Assembly: GCA_943328795.2 (NCBI GenBank)
Contig: CALQBK020000025.1
Location: 1-39,484, forward strand
Source: Bifidobacterium breve
GTDB taxonomy: Bacteria; Myxococcota_A; UBA796; SXON01
Length of the DNA: 39,484 nt
Direction of reading: 5' to 3'
The notes beneath the pieces were generated by a model. That model was not told the DNA's origin, searched no databases, and saw only the letters and a list, made by a program, of their open reading frames with translations. This document shows positions 32,974 through 39,484 of this stretch, piece by piece. The position numbers and the translations under genes are program-made. How positions within the stretch are numbered: position 1 is the stretch's first letter; each line of letters starts with the position of its first letter.

Positions 32974-34419
32974 CTAGGGTGCGACCCACTCCAGCTCGAC
33001 GTGGTACGGCTCGTCCCCGGCGTCGCCCGAGTACCCAAGGGCCACGAGGTAGTACGTGACGTCCGGCTCCAGCGGCACCACGAGCTCGCAGTACTCGGGG
33101 TTCGCGCCCGTCAGGCAGTACGTGTCGCCGAAGCTCGAGAAGTAGTCGATCGTCCCGTAGGGGTCGTAGTTGCCCCAGATCCCGAAGTCGAGGTCGTCCG
33201 CGGCGTTGCCCCAGCTGCCCGTCATCCGGACGTACATCTGCTCGGGGACCGTGAACGAGTAGGCGTCGCCGTCGTTGGCGCTCCAGCCGGACCCGGAGAG
33301 GGTCGACGCCCCGTCGACGGTGTCCACGTACCCTAGGCCGGAGAGCATCCCCAGCTCTTGCGCGACGAGCGTGTCGAGGATCAGCGTGTAGTCGGCCTCG
33401 TTGACTTGGGCGACCGTGGTGTCGGGCGTGGTCTCGACCGACTGGATGCCGATCACCTTGGGGAACAGCCCGTCGAGCACGATCGCGGTGTCCACCGTCG
33501 TGGTCTCGTTGGTCACGCTCGCTTCGACCGCCGTCGTGCTGTACAACGATCCCGCGCTCGGCGTGGCGTTCAGGCTCGAGAGCGTGCCGGCCATCAGGTA
33601 GAGCGGCCCGTCGAGCGCCTCGTCGACGATCGCGTCCGCGGGGATGGTGTCCGCCGTGTCGGTGTCCTCCATCACGACGGAGCGCACGTACAGCAGCTCG
33701 TAGCTGCCGGTCCACGTGTACGTCGCCTCGTCGTACACCCAGTCCGTGACCGTCCCGCCGGCAACGGGCGCGGACCCGACCGCCGGGTCGCCCTCCAGGT
33801 AGGCGCCCACGAGCACGTCGTTCTCGCCAGGCGCGGAGCCGGACAGCACCACGGTGTAGGGCACCGCGGCGTCCTCGCCCTCCTCCGAGAACCCGGCGAT
33901 GACGAGCACGTACTCGGTGCCACCGACCACGTCTGCAGACACAGTCACCAGCCCAGCGCTGCCGCTGGTGGACGCGGTGCCGAGGCCGCCCGCCACGTCG
34001 AGCGACGCGGCGTCGACGATGTACACGTCGTAGATGACGGCGTCGCCCCCGGCGGTGCCGGTGCCGGCGTCGAAGCTCACGGTGACGGTGAAGGTGCCGT
34101 CGGCCACCGGGGTGAACGCGTAGAGGTCGGCGTCGCCGTAGATCTCGTCGTCCTCGGTCCCGGGGCCGCCGGTGTCCGGCGCAAACGAGCTCGTCTCGCC
34201 GGAGAGCAGCACGGACCGGTAGGTCAGCGAGCTGGAGCCGTCCTCGCCGAGCGCCTGTGGGGCATTGTCGTTCGGGGCGGTCGGCGGATCTTTCTCGTCT
34301 ACGCTCGCGGGCGGGATCGAGACGGTCCCGGCGAGCACGGTGTGGTCGATGCCGGTCTCGGGGACATCGCAGCCCGCGAGCAAGAGGCCGAGGGGGAGGG
34401 TGAAGTGAAGGGTTTTCAT
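32974..34419 (-). CDS. Lipoprotein of unknown function paired with TonB receptor
   Basis: The 481-residue product begins MKTLHFTLPLGLLLAGC with lipidated Cys17. The rest is beta-rich with extracellular-type strands (YAFTPVADGTFTVTVSFDAG, YSFTVPEQMYVRMTGSWG, VTYYLVALGYSGDAGDEPYHVELEW), resembling two pre-peptidase C-terminal (PPC)-like domains that frame an Asp/Thr-rich centre. It has many Asp and few Lys, like secreted proteins. It overlaps the TonB receptor stop by one base (TGATG), so it should be made with it and could be its surface partner. It is not SusD-like (no TPR helices). Function is unknown. Confidence 0.78.
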   Translation of the reverse strand: MKTLHFTLPLGLLLAGCDVPETGIDHTVLAGTVSIPPASVDEKDPPTAPNDNAPQALGEDGSSSLTYRSVLLSGETSSFAPDTGGPGTEDDEIYGDADLYAFTPVADGTFTVTVSFDAGTGTAGGDAVIYDVYIVDAASLDVAGGLGTASTSGSAGLVTVSADVVGGTEYVLVIAGFSEEGEDAAVPYTVVLSGSAPGENDVLVGAYLEGDPAVGSAPVAGGTVTDWVYDEATYTWTGSYELLYVRSVVMEDTDTADTIPADAIVDEALDGPLYLMAGTLSSLNATPSAGSLYSTTAVEASVTNETTTVDTAIVLDGLFPKVIGIQSVETTPDTTVAQVNEADYTLILDTLVAQELGMLSGLGYVDTVDGASTLSGSGWSANDGDAYSFTVPEQMYVRMTGSWGNAADDLDFGIWGNYDPYGTIDYFSSFGDTYCLTGANPEYCELVVPLEPDVTYYLVALGYSGDAGDEPYHVELEWVAP

Positions 34420-37154
34420 CAGAACTCTCCGCGCAGGCCAAGCTGCAGGTAGCGGGGGGACTGCCGGCTGGTCGGCGTGCCGAAGATCGGGTTGCCGTCC
34501 TCGTCGGTGTAGACACCATCGCCGGACTCGTTGCCGTACGTCTGCTCGACGGACTCGACGGTGCGGTCGTTGAACACGTTGAACGCCTCCAGGGTCACGT
34601 CCCAGGTCGTCTTCTTGACGGCGAGGGTCAACCCGACCTTGAGGTCCAGCTGGCTCTCGGCGGGGAGGCGGTAGGTGCCGTCCGTGGGCTCCTTGTACAG
34701 GTACCAGCCTTGGTCGTACTGGTCGTAGTACAGCTTGTTGTACGGCGCCCCGGAGAGGATGTTGAAGTTCCAACCATACAGGTAGCCAAGCCGGACAGCG
34801 TCCGAGATCTTGATCGCGTTCGGGTTGCGCTGCGAGCCCAGGAGCTTGACGCTGTGCGTGTGGTCGTAGCCGAGCAAGCCCGTCTCTTCTTCCTGCTGCG
34901 TCGGGTTGTCGAACACGGCGGTCGCGAACTGGTCCGAGTTGGTGCCGTACGCGCGGCTCCACGTGTAGGAGCCCAGGACCGCGAACCCGTTGTCGAACTG
35001 CCGCGACAAGCTGAACTCGAGATCTGTGTAGTCTACGAACGCCTCGTCGGGGGTGCGGATGCGGTAGATCGCCTCGTTCGTGCCGTTGCGGTAGCCGACC
35101 ACGTTGTCGCCCGCGTCGTTCCAGATCAGGTTGACCTCGTCGTCCTCCCAGAAGTTCTGCGAGTGCGAGTAGGTCCCCGTGATGTCGACGCCCCAACCGG
35201 CGCCGAGGTCGCGCGACAGGCCGAGATCGAAGCTGTCGGAGTGCGGCGCCTTCAGGTCGTCGCTGATGACGTTGCTGCTGGACGCGGCGTACACCGGCTC
35301 TTCGCCCCACGCCCCGGCTTCGGCGTCCCACGCGTACACCGCGAAGCCTTGGCTCTGGCGGTGCAGGATGTCTGAGACGGCGAGGAAGCCCGAGTCGTAG
35401 AAGCGGCCATAGTAGGCGTGCGCGCTCGTCTTACCGTCCCCCGTGATGTCTGCGGCGGCGCCCATGCGCGGGGCGATCGTGACCTTCGAGAACGCGAGCT
35501 CGCCGAGGTCGTTGTTCAGCATCGAGTAGTCCAGGCGGGCGCCGGGCCGCAGCGTGAGCCGGGGGATCGGGTTGTAGACGTCCTGGATGTACCCGCTGAT
35601 CAGCGAGCCGGTGAGGTGCACCTTCTGCTCGCTGTCGTAGCGGTACTGGTACGCGTTCTCGTACGTGCTCATGTCCGACGGATCGCCGGTGGAGGACTTG
35701 TAGGTGATGTCGGTGATGCCCGGGAACTGGTCGTCCGTGATCAAGTACTCGCCGACCAGGCCGATCTTCGACTGGTGCTCGCCAAGCAACGTAAAGAACT
35801 GGGTCCAGGCTGTCTGGAACGACATCCGGTATCGGTGGGAGATCTCGCCGTAGGGCTGGTCACCGTTGGAGAACTCGTCCGGGCCGTAGGCGAGCCACGG
35901 GTCCTCCAAGCCGGTCGAGATGCAGTCGCGCAGCTTGTCGTCGTTGCCGGCGACCGCCTCGCAGTCCTTGGCGTAGTACTCCAGGTTCGACTTCTGGAAG
36001 TAGGCCTGGGTCTGGATGATCGTCGAGGCCGACGGCGTGAGCAGGTGACCGGCTGTGAGCGAGAACCCGCCCTGGCGCCAGTTGTACTCGGAGTTCGGCA
36101 GCGTGTGTGGGTCCTGCGCGGCGTTGTTGATGTGCGTGGGGTCGCCTTCGCCCTGCACCCAGATCTTGTTCGCCGCGTTCGGCTGCCAGGTCAGCTTCCC
36201 GAACCAGAAGATGCTGTTCCACTGCTGTGGGTCGACCGGCTGGTCGAGGGGCCGGCCGATGGCCTCGTCCACCGCGACGGTAGACGTCTTCAAGTCGCCC
36301 TGGAGGCTGGCGAAGAACCAGAGCTTGTCCTTCGCGATCGGGCCGCCGAGGTTGATCGCGAGCGACTTCTTGTCGTAGATGCCGAACTGCTCGCCTTCCA
36401 GGGGCTTTGCCAGGCGGAGGGGCGTGCTCGAGTAGATGAACTGCGCGTCGCCGTGGAATTCATTTCCGCCTGAGCGCGTGACGATGTTCACCGCGCCGCC
36501 GAGCGAGCGACCATACTCGGCGTCCATGCCGCCGGTGATGACCTGCACCTCGTCGATGGCGTCGTAGTTCATGTTCTGGGAGAACGTGCCCGTGATCGGG
36601 TCCGTGCCGTTCACGCCGTCGGTGTAGTACTGGTTGCCGCTGTCGAACCCGCCGTGGACGTTGGGGTTGCCGTTCCCGCTGTCCACCACGCCGGGCGCGA
36701 GGGTGGTCAGGCCCTGGTAGCTGCGACCGGGTGCCGGGATGTCGCGCATCGACTCGCGCGTCAACACAGCGCCGGTCGAGGTCTTGTGCGTGTCGACCGT
36801 CGGCTTCGCTGCGATGACGTCCACCGCGACAGCGCCGCTGGAGGGCTGCAGCTCGATCTTGAGCTCGGCCGACTGACCCGTGATGACCTGCAGGCCGGTG
36901 GCCGTGTAGGGGAAGAAGCCATCGGCGCGCGTCGTGACGGTGTACTGGCCCGGGGGGAGCGCCGGGAAGCGGTAGTAGCCGTCGTCGTCAGTCGTCGCAG
37001 ACGCGACGCCCATCAGCGCAGAGCCGGTTACCGAGACTTGGAGGCCGGGGACGCCGATCCCTGACGGGTCGATCACTTGGCCGCGGATCTGGCCCGTGAC
37101 CTCGATCGCGAGGGCGGGCTTGGACAGCGAGAGAGCGAGGAGGAGCGTGAGCAA
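34419..37154 (-). CDS. Oar-like TonB-dependent outer-membrane receptor
   Basis: The 911-residue product has a carboxypeptidase-regulatory/CNA-B-like domain at residues 20-100 (GQIRGQVIDPSGIGVPGLQVSV), then a plug with DIPAPGRSYQGLTTLAPGV and GGMDAEYGRSLGGAVNIVTRSGGNEFHG, and a large 22-strand-type barrel ending in LGLRGEF with a terminal Phe. This is the Oar/TonB-receptor type common in Myxococcota and Bacteroidota. The substrate is unknown. I chose TTG at 37154: GAGGA lies 6 bases upstream, and it gives the short signal MLTLLLALSLSKPALA, like other exported proteins here. Longer readings need a nonstandard start or pass through low-GC DNA. The lipoprotein gene follows with a one-base overlap. 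Confidence 0.87.
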   Translation of the reverse strand: MLTLLLALSLSKPALAIEVTGQIRGQVIDPSGIGVPGLQVSVTGSALMGVASATTDDDGYYRFPALPPGQYTVTTRADGFFPYTATGLQVITGQSAELKIELQPSSGAVAVDVIAAKPTVDTHKTSTGAVLTRESMRDIPAPGRSYQGLTTLAPGVVDSGNGNPNVHGGFDSGNQYYTDGVNGTDPITGTFSQNMNYDAIDEVQVITGGMDAEYGRSLGGAVNIVTRSGGNEFHGDAQFIYSSTPLRLAKPLEGEQFGIYDKKSLAINLGGPIAKDKLWFFASLQGDLKTSTVAVDEAIGRPLDQPVDPQQWNSIFWFGKLTWQPNAANKIWVQGEGDPTHINNAAQDPHTLPNSEYNWRQGGFSLTAGHLLTPSASTIIQTQAYFQKSNLEYYAKDCEAVAGNDDKLRDCISTGLEDPWLAYGPDEFSNGDQPYGEISHRYRMSFQTAWTQFFTLLGEHQSKIGLVGEYLITDDQFPGITDITYKSSTGDPSDMSTYENAYQYRYDSEQKVHLTGSLISGYIQDVYNPIPRLTLRPGARLDYSMLNNDLGELAFSKVTIAPRMGAAADITGDGKTSAHAYYGRFYDSGFLAVSDILHRQSQGFAVYAWDAEAGAWGEEPVYAASSSNVISDDLKAPHSDSFDLGLSRDLGAGWGVDITGTYSHSQNFWEDDEVNLIWNDAGDNVVGYRNGTNEAIYRIRTPDEAFVDYTDLEFSLSRQFDNGFAVLGSYTWSRAYGTNSDQFATAVFDNPTQQEEETGLLGYDHTHSVKLLGSQRNPNAIKISDAVRLGYLYGWNFNILSGAPYNKLYYDQYDQGWYLYKEPTDGTYRLPAESQLDLKVGLTLAVKKTTWDVTLEAFNVFNDRTVESVEQTYGNESGDGVYTDEDGNPIFGTPTSRQSPRYLQLGLRGEF

Positions 37155-37286
37155 GAGGGGTCCTCGGAAAGGTCTATATTTAGTCCAAATTTGTCGTTTC
37201 TGCAACGGCTCCGTCAGATGGGGCGGCGCCGTCGCCGGTGCGCCAGGCGTACAGCGGTCGGGGTGCAACCTGGATAGCTCCCCAAG
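37155..37286. promoter_or_regulatory. Divergent, locally AT-richer promoter region with near-palindrome
   Basis: The 132-bp spacer lies between the TonB receptor (minus) and the pseudokinase (plus). It holds the most AT-rich stretch in the window. At 37171-37186, GGTCTATATTTAGTCC is a near-perfect 16-bp palindrome (one mismatched pair), 17 bp before the receptor's TTG start. At 37186-37193 the perfect 8-bp CAAATTTG follows. This is a good candidate for an operator or for the -10 region of the receptor gene. Confidence 0.55.
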
Positions 37287-39484
37287 ATGCTCGTCCTTCC
37301 CCAAAACCTCGGGTCGCTCACCCTGCACCGCAAGATCGGCACCGGCACTGTCGCCGAGTCCTACCTGGCCACGGGCGCCGACGGGAAGCCCGCGGTCGTG
37401 CGGCGGATCTTGCCGTTCATCGTGAAAGACCCGAGCCGAAAGGCGGGCATCGAGGCGCGCGTCGCCGAGCTGTCCGGGTTTCGGCACCCCGCGCTCGTCC
37501 ACGTCAACGGGGTGCTGGAGGCCGGCGGCGAGACGTTCATCGTCGAGGAGTACGTCGACGGCGTGTCGCTCGAGCGCCTCATCACGTCCGCCCGCAACCT
37601 GGGCGTGTCTCTGCCGCCGAACCTGTTCCTGCACATCGCCGTCCAGATCTGCAACGCGCTCGAGGCCCTCCACAGCCGCCCGGGCGCGACCGGCGCGGAC
37701 AGCGTCCTTCACCTCGGGATCAAGCCCGGCGCGGTGTTCGTCGCGCCGGACGGCAAGGTCGCAGTGGGCTCGTTCGGGCTCACCCGCAGCCCCAACAGCC
37801 TGCCGCACGGCGGGGTGGCCGGCCCGGTCGCGATCAAGATGGAGTACCTGTCTCCTGAGCAGACGCACTCCGACCAGCAGATCACCCCCGCGTCCGACCT
37901 GTTCTCGCTCGGCGCGGTGCTGTACGAGCTCCTCACGCTCGAGAGCCTGTTCCGAGCAGAGTCCAACCTGCAGACCATCCACCGCATCCGGCGCGGCGAG
38001 GTCACGAGCCAACTGTTGCGGGTGAAGGGCAAGATGCCCGGGCTCGACAAGATCCTGTACCGGGCGCTCTCCGTGAACCCGAAGCACCGGTACCAGCGCG
38101 CGTTCGTGCTTCGCGAGGACCTGCGCGGGCTGATGAGCGGGTACAGCTTCGCGGCGGTGGCGGACGACGCGCGGGCGTGGCTCGCGCCGCTGTTCGAGGA
38201 GCGCTCGCGGGGCGTGGACATCGCGACGGCCTCGATCGAGGCGTCCGCGCGGAGCTTGGAGTCGGAGGAGTCGGTGACGGGCATCCGGCCGATGCCCACG
38301 GAGAGCCCGGCGGCCGAGCCGGGCTCAGGCCGCACCTTGGAGCCGGTCCCGGACGACGACGGCCATCAGCCGGCGCGGACGCTCGAGCCGGACCCCTCGG
38401 ACGCGGCCGCGGCGGATGCCGAGCCCGCTCGCGAGCGCGCGACGATCACGCGAACGTTGGTCGGCCTCGACGACGACGCCGAGTCCTCCGGGCCCGAGGC
38501 CACCGACCTCGGGTTCGTCCCGACGCCCGACCCCCCGCGGGTGTTCCCGGACCCGACCGCGTCGTCCGCTGGCGCCGAGCCGCCCCCGCCGGCCCTGGCG
38601 GCGCCGCGCACGTCGTTGCGCCCCGTCTCCCTTGTCCGGCTGGACGACGAAGAGGCCGCGCCGGAGTTCGCCCGCGCCGGCACGCTGCTCCCCGAGTCGG
38701 AGACGCCGGAGAGCACGGCTGCGTGGATCGCCCGCTCCGTGGGGTCGGAGGGTCCAGGCCATGATCTCCCGCGGTTTGGGGACAGCGTCGAGAACACCGC
38801 GGCCCACATCGGCCGAGCGGAGCCGGAGGACACGGCCTCGTTCATCCCGGCGGGCGTCCACGAGGACACGGCGTCGTTCGCGCCGGACCCGCGCGGGAAC
38901 GAGAACACGGCGTCGTACATCCCGCCCCGGGAGAGCACCGCGTCGGGGTTGCCCGACGCCGACGGCCCCCAGGAGAACACGCTCGGCAACGCGCTCGGCG
39001 ACGAAGGGGTTGACGCGGCTCCGGCGCCGGCGTTCTTCCCCCGCGAGGCGCCAGCTCCGATCGCCTCCGCCCCGCCCGCGCCCCCGCCGGGGCTCTCGCG
39101 GCAGATGCCCGGGCCCACCGGCGCCCGCCCTCCGAAGAGCGCCACCCTCCCGCCCCCGGCGGCGTCGAGCGTCCCCGCGGCCGCTCCCCGCGCTCCCGAG
39201 CCGTACTCGGAGCCCGACCTCCCGCCCGCCGCGCCGTCGCGCGCGCCGTTGTTCCTGTTCAGCGTTGTCGGCGGCCTCGCGGCGATCGCGCTGTGCTCAG
39301 GCCTCGTCTACGGCGTCTCGCAGTACGCCGTGCAGGCCCGGGCGGAGCGCGTAGCGGAAGCGTTGAAGGACGCCGCGCCCCCGGTCGTCGCGGCCTCGGA
39401 CGATCCCGCTTCCACCCTCGCCGGCGGCCTCGCCCCGGTAGACGCCGCGCCGGCCGATGCCCCCGCTGTTGCGCCTGCCGCCCC
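37287..39484 (+). CDS. Transmembrane Ser/Thr pseudokinase with Thr-repeat linker (runs off the right edge)
   Basis: From ATG 37287 the frame is open to the last base (at least 732 codons), which is why no stop is seen. Residues 10-270 are a Hanks-type kinase fold (HRKIGTGTVAESY, VEEYVDGVSL, EYLSPEQ, ASDLFSLGAVLYELL) with all three key residues lost: VVRRI where VAIK is expected (Arg39), HLGIKPG (142-148) instead of HRDxKP, and GSFG with Ser162 in place of the DFG Asp. The linker from about 330 to 650 is acidic and Pro-rich, and between 475 and 570 it carries seven E-x-T-A/L-type repeats. One transmembrane segment lies near 655-678, followed by an Ala-rich segment outside. It is likely a membrane scaffold or sensor rather than an enzyme. 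Confidence 0.88.
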   Translation, partial: MLVLPQNLGSLTLHRKIGTGTVAESYLATGADGKPAVVRRILPFIVKDPSRKAGIEARVAELSGFRHPALVHVNGVLEAGGETFIVEEYVDGVSLERLITSARNLGVSLPPNLFLHIAVQICNALEALHSRPGATGADSVLHLGIKPGAVFVAPDGKVAVGSFGLTRSPNSLPHGGVAGPVAIKMEYLSPEQTHSDQQITPASDLFSLGAVLYELLTLESLFRAESNLQTIHRIRRGEVTSQLLRVKGKMPGLDKILYRALSVNPKHRYQRAFVLREDLRGLMSGYSFAAVADDARAWLAPLFEERSRGVDIATASIEASARSLESEESVTGIRPMPTESPAAEPGSGRTLEPVPDDDGHQPARTLEPDPSDAAAADAEPARERATITRTLVGLDDDAESSGPEATDLGFVPTPDPPRVFPDPTASSAGAEPPPPALAAPRTSLRPVSLVRLDDEEAAPEFARAGTLLPESETPESTAAWIARSVGSEGPGHDLPRFGDSVENTAAHIGRAEPEDTASFIPAGVHEDTASFAPDPRGNENTASYIPPRESTASGLPDADGPQENTLGNALGDEGVDAAPAPAFFPREAPAPIASAPPAPPPGLSRQMPGPTGARPPKSATLPPPAASSVPAAAPRAPEPYSEPDLPPAAPSRAPLFLFSVVGGLAAIALCSGLVYGVSQYAVQARAERVAEALKDAAPPVVAASDDPASTLAGGLAPVDAAPADAPAVAPAA
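38709..38990 (+). repeat. Degenerate E-[NDS]-T-A-[SA] peptide repeat, seven copies
   Basis: Within the pseudokinase linker the codons for Glu start at 38709, 38790, 38826, 38862, 38901, 38931 and 38973, giving ESTAAWI, ENTAAHI, EDTASFI, EDTASFA, ENTASYI, ESTASGL and ENTLGNA. Spacing after the first pair is 12, 12, 13, 10 and 14 residues. The nucleotide copies have diverged while the peptide core is kept, which suggests selection on the protein. Confidence 0.8.

Noticed and set aside
32974-37154. SusC/SusD polysaccharide utilisation locus
   Set aside because: The lipoprotein shows no SusD helices and no glycosidase genes are adjacent.
37287-39354. Other plus-strand frames at 37238-37858, 38177-38764 and 38416-39354 as genes
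   Set aside because: They are shadows of the pseudokinase frame, which alone has kinase-fold motifs, G/C third-position bias and a transmembrane helix.
1-39484. tRNA or rRNA genes, insertion sequences, attachment sites and a replication origin
   Set aside because: None was recognised by eye on either strand: no cloverleaf-like segments, transposase motifs or DnaA-box clusters.

Overview
The window is a very GC-rich, densely coding piece of bacterial chromosome. It most resembles Myxococcota (former Deltaproteobacteria). Two secreted proteins end in MYXO-CTERM-like tails (Cys-rich GCGC, hydrophobic segment, basic end), at about 4024 and 32361. There is one Hanks-type Ser/Thr kinase and one pseudokinase, several lipoproteins, multihaem c-type cytochromes and an Oar-like TonB receptor. 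No rRNA, tRNA, CRISPR array, insertion sequence or phage gene was seen. This looks like ordinary chromosome rather than an island.

Layout. (1) 1-11222, minus strand: a tightly overlapping series of a TldE/PmbA-like protein, a lipoprotein GH13 alpha-amylase, a LamB-type maltoporin and a GH15 glucoamylase with a MYXO-CTERM tail. This is a surface-to-periplasm starch/maltodextrin module. After a 123-bp gap come two secreted amidohydrolases (one has lost its metal-binding histidines), thymidylate kinase and lipB. (2) 11296-12522, plus: membrane-anchored SGNH hydrolase. (3) 16036-12531, minus: beta-propeller/di-haem cytochrome lipoprotein, a small outer-membrane barrel and a 5'-broken membrane protein. 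(4) 16194-20853, plus: TPR/barrel protein, sugar-1-phosphate nucleotidyltransferase, a Ser/Thr kinase fused to DUF1707-like and LiaF-like domains, msrA and a Uma2-type nuclease-fold protein. (5) 23546-20926, minus: DEDDh exonuclease, purF and a PmtA-like methyltransferase. (6) 23634-27325, plus: alkaline-phosphatase-superfamily lipoprotein and an ABC half-exporter. (7) 29482-27336, minus: metallophosphatase-like/tetrahaem cytochrome lipoprotein and a TPR protein. (8) 29578-32960, plus: a MYXO-CTERM gluzincin metalloprotease and a small membrane protein. (9) 37154-32974, minus: an Oar-like TonB receptor and its lipoprotein partner. (10) 37287 to the right edge, plus: a transmembrane pseudokinase with an acidic Thr-repeat linker.

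Many neighbouring genes overlap as ATGA, GTGA or TGATG, which suggests translational coupling. GTG and TTG starts are common. Many exported proteins have extremely short signal peptides without a charged n-region.

The points most worth a second look are the kinase-DUF1707-LiaF-like fusion, the transmembrane pseudokinase with its repeated E-x-T-A-S linker motif, the amidohydrolase/pseudo-amidohydrolase pair, the thymidylate kinase without a Walker A lysine, the MYXO-CTERM starch locus, and the short-signal-peptide pattern.
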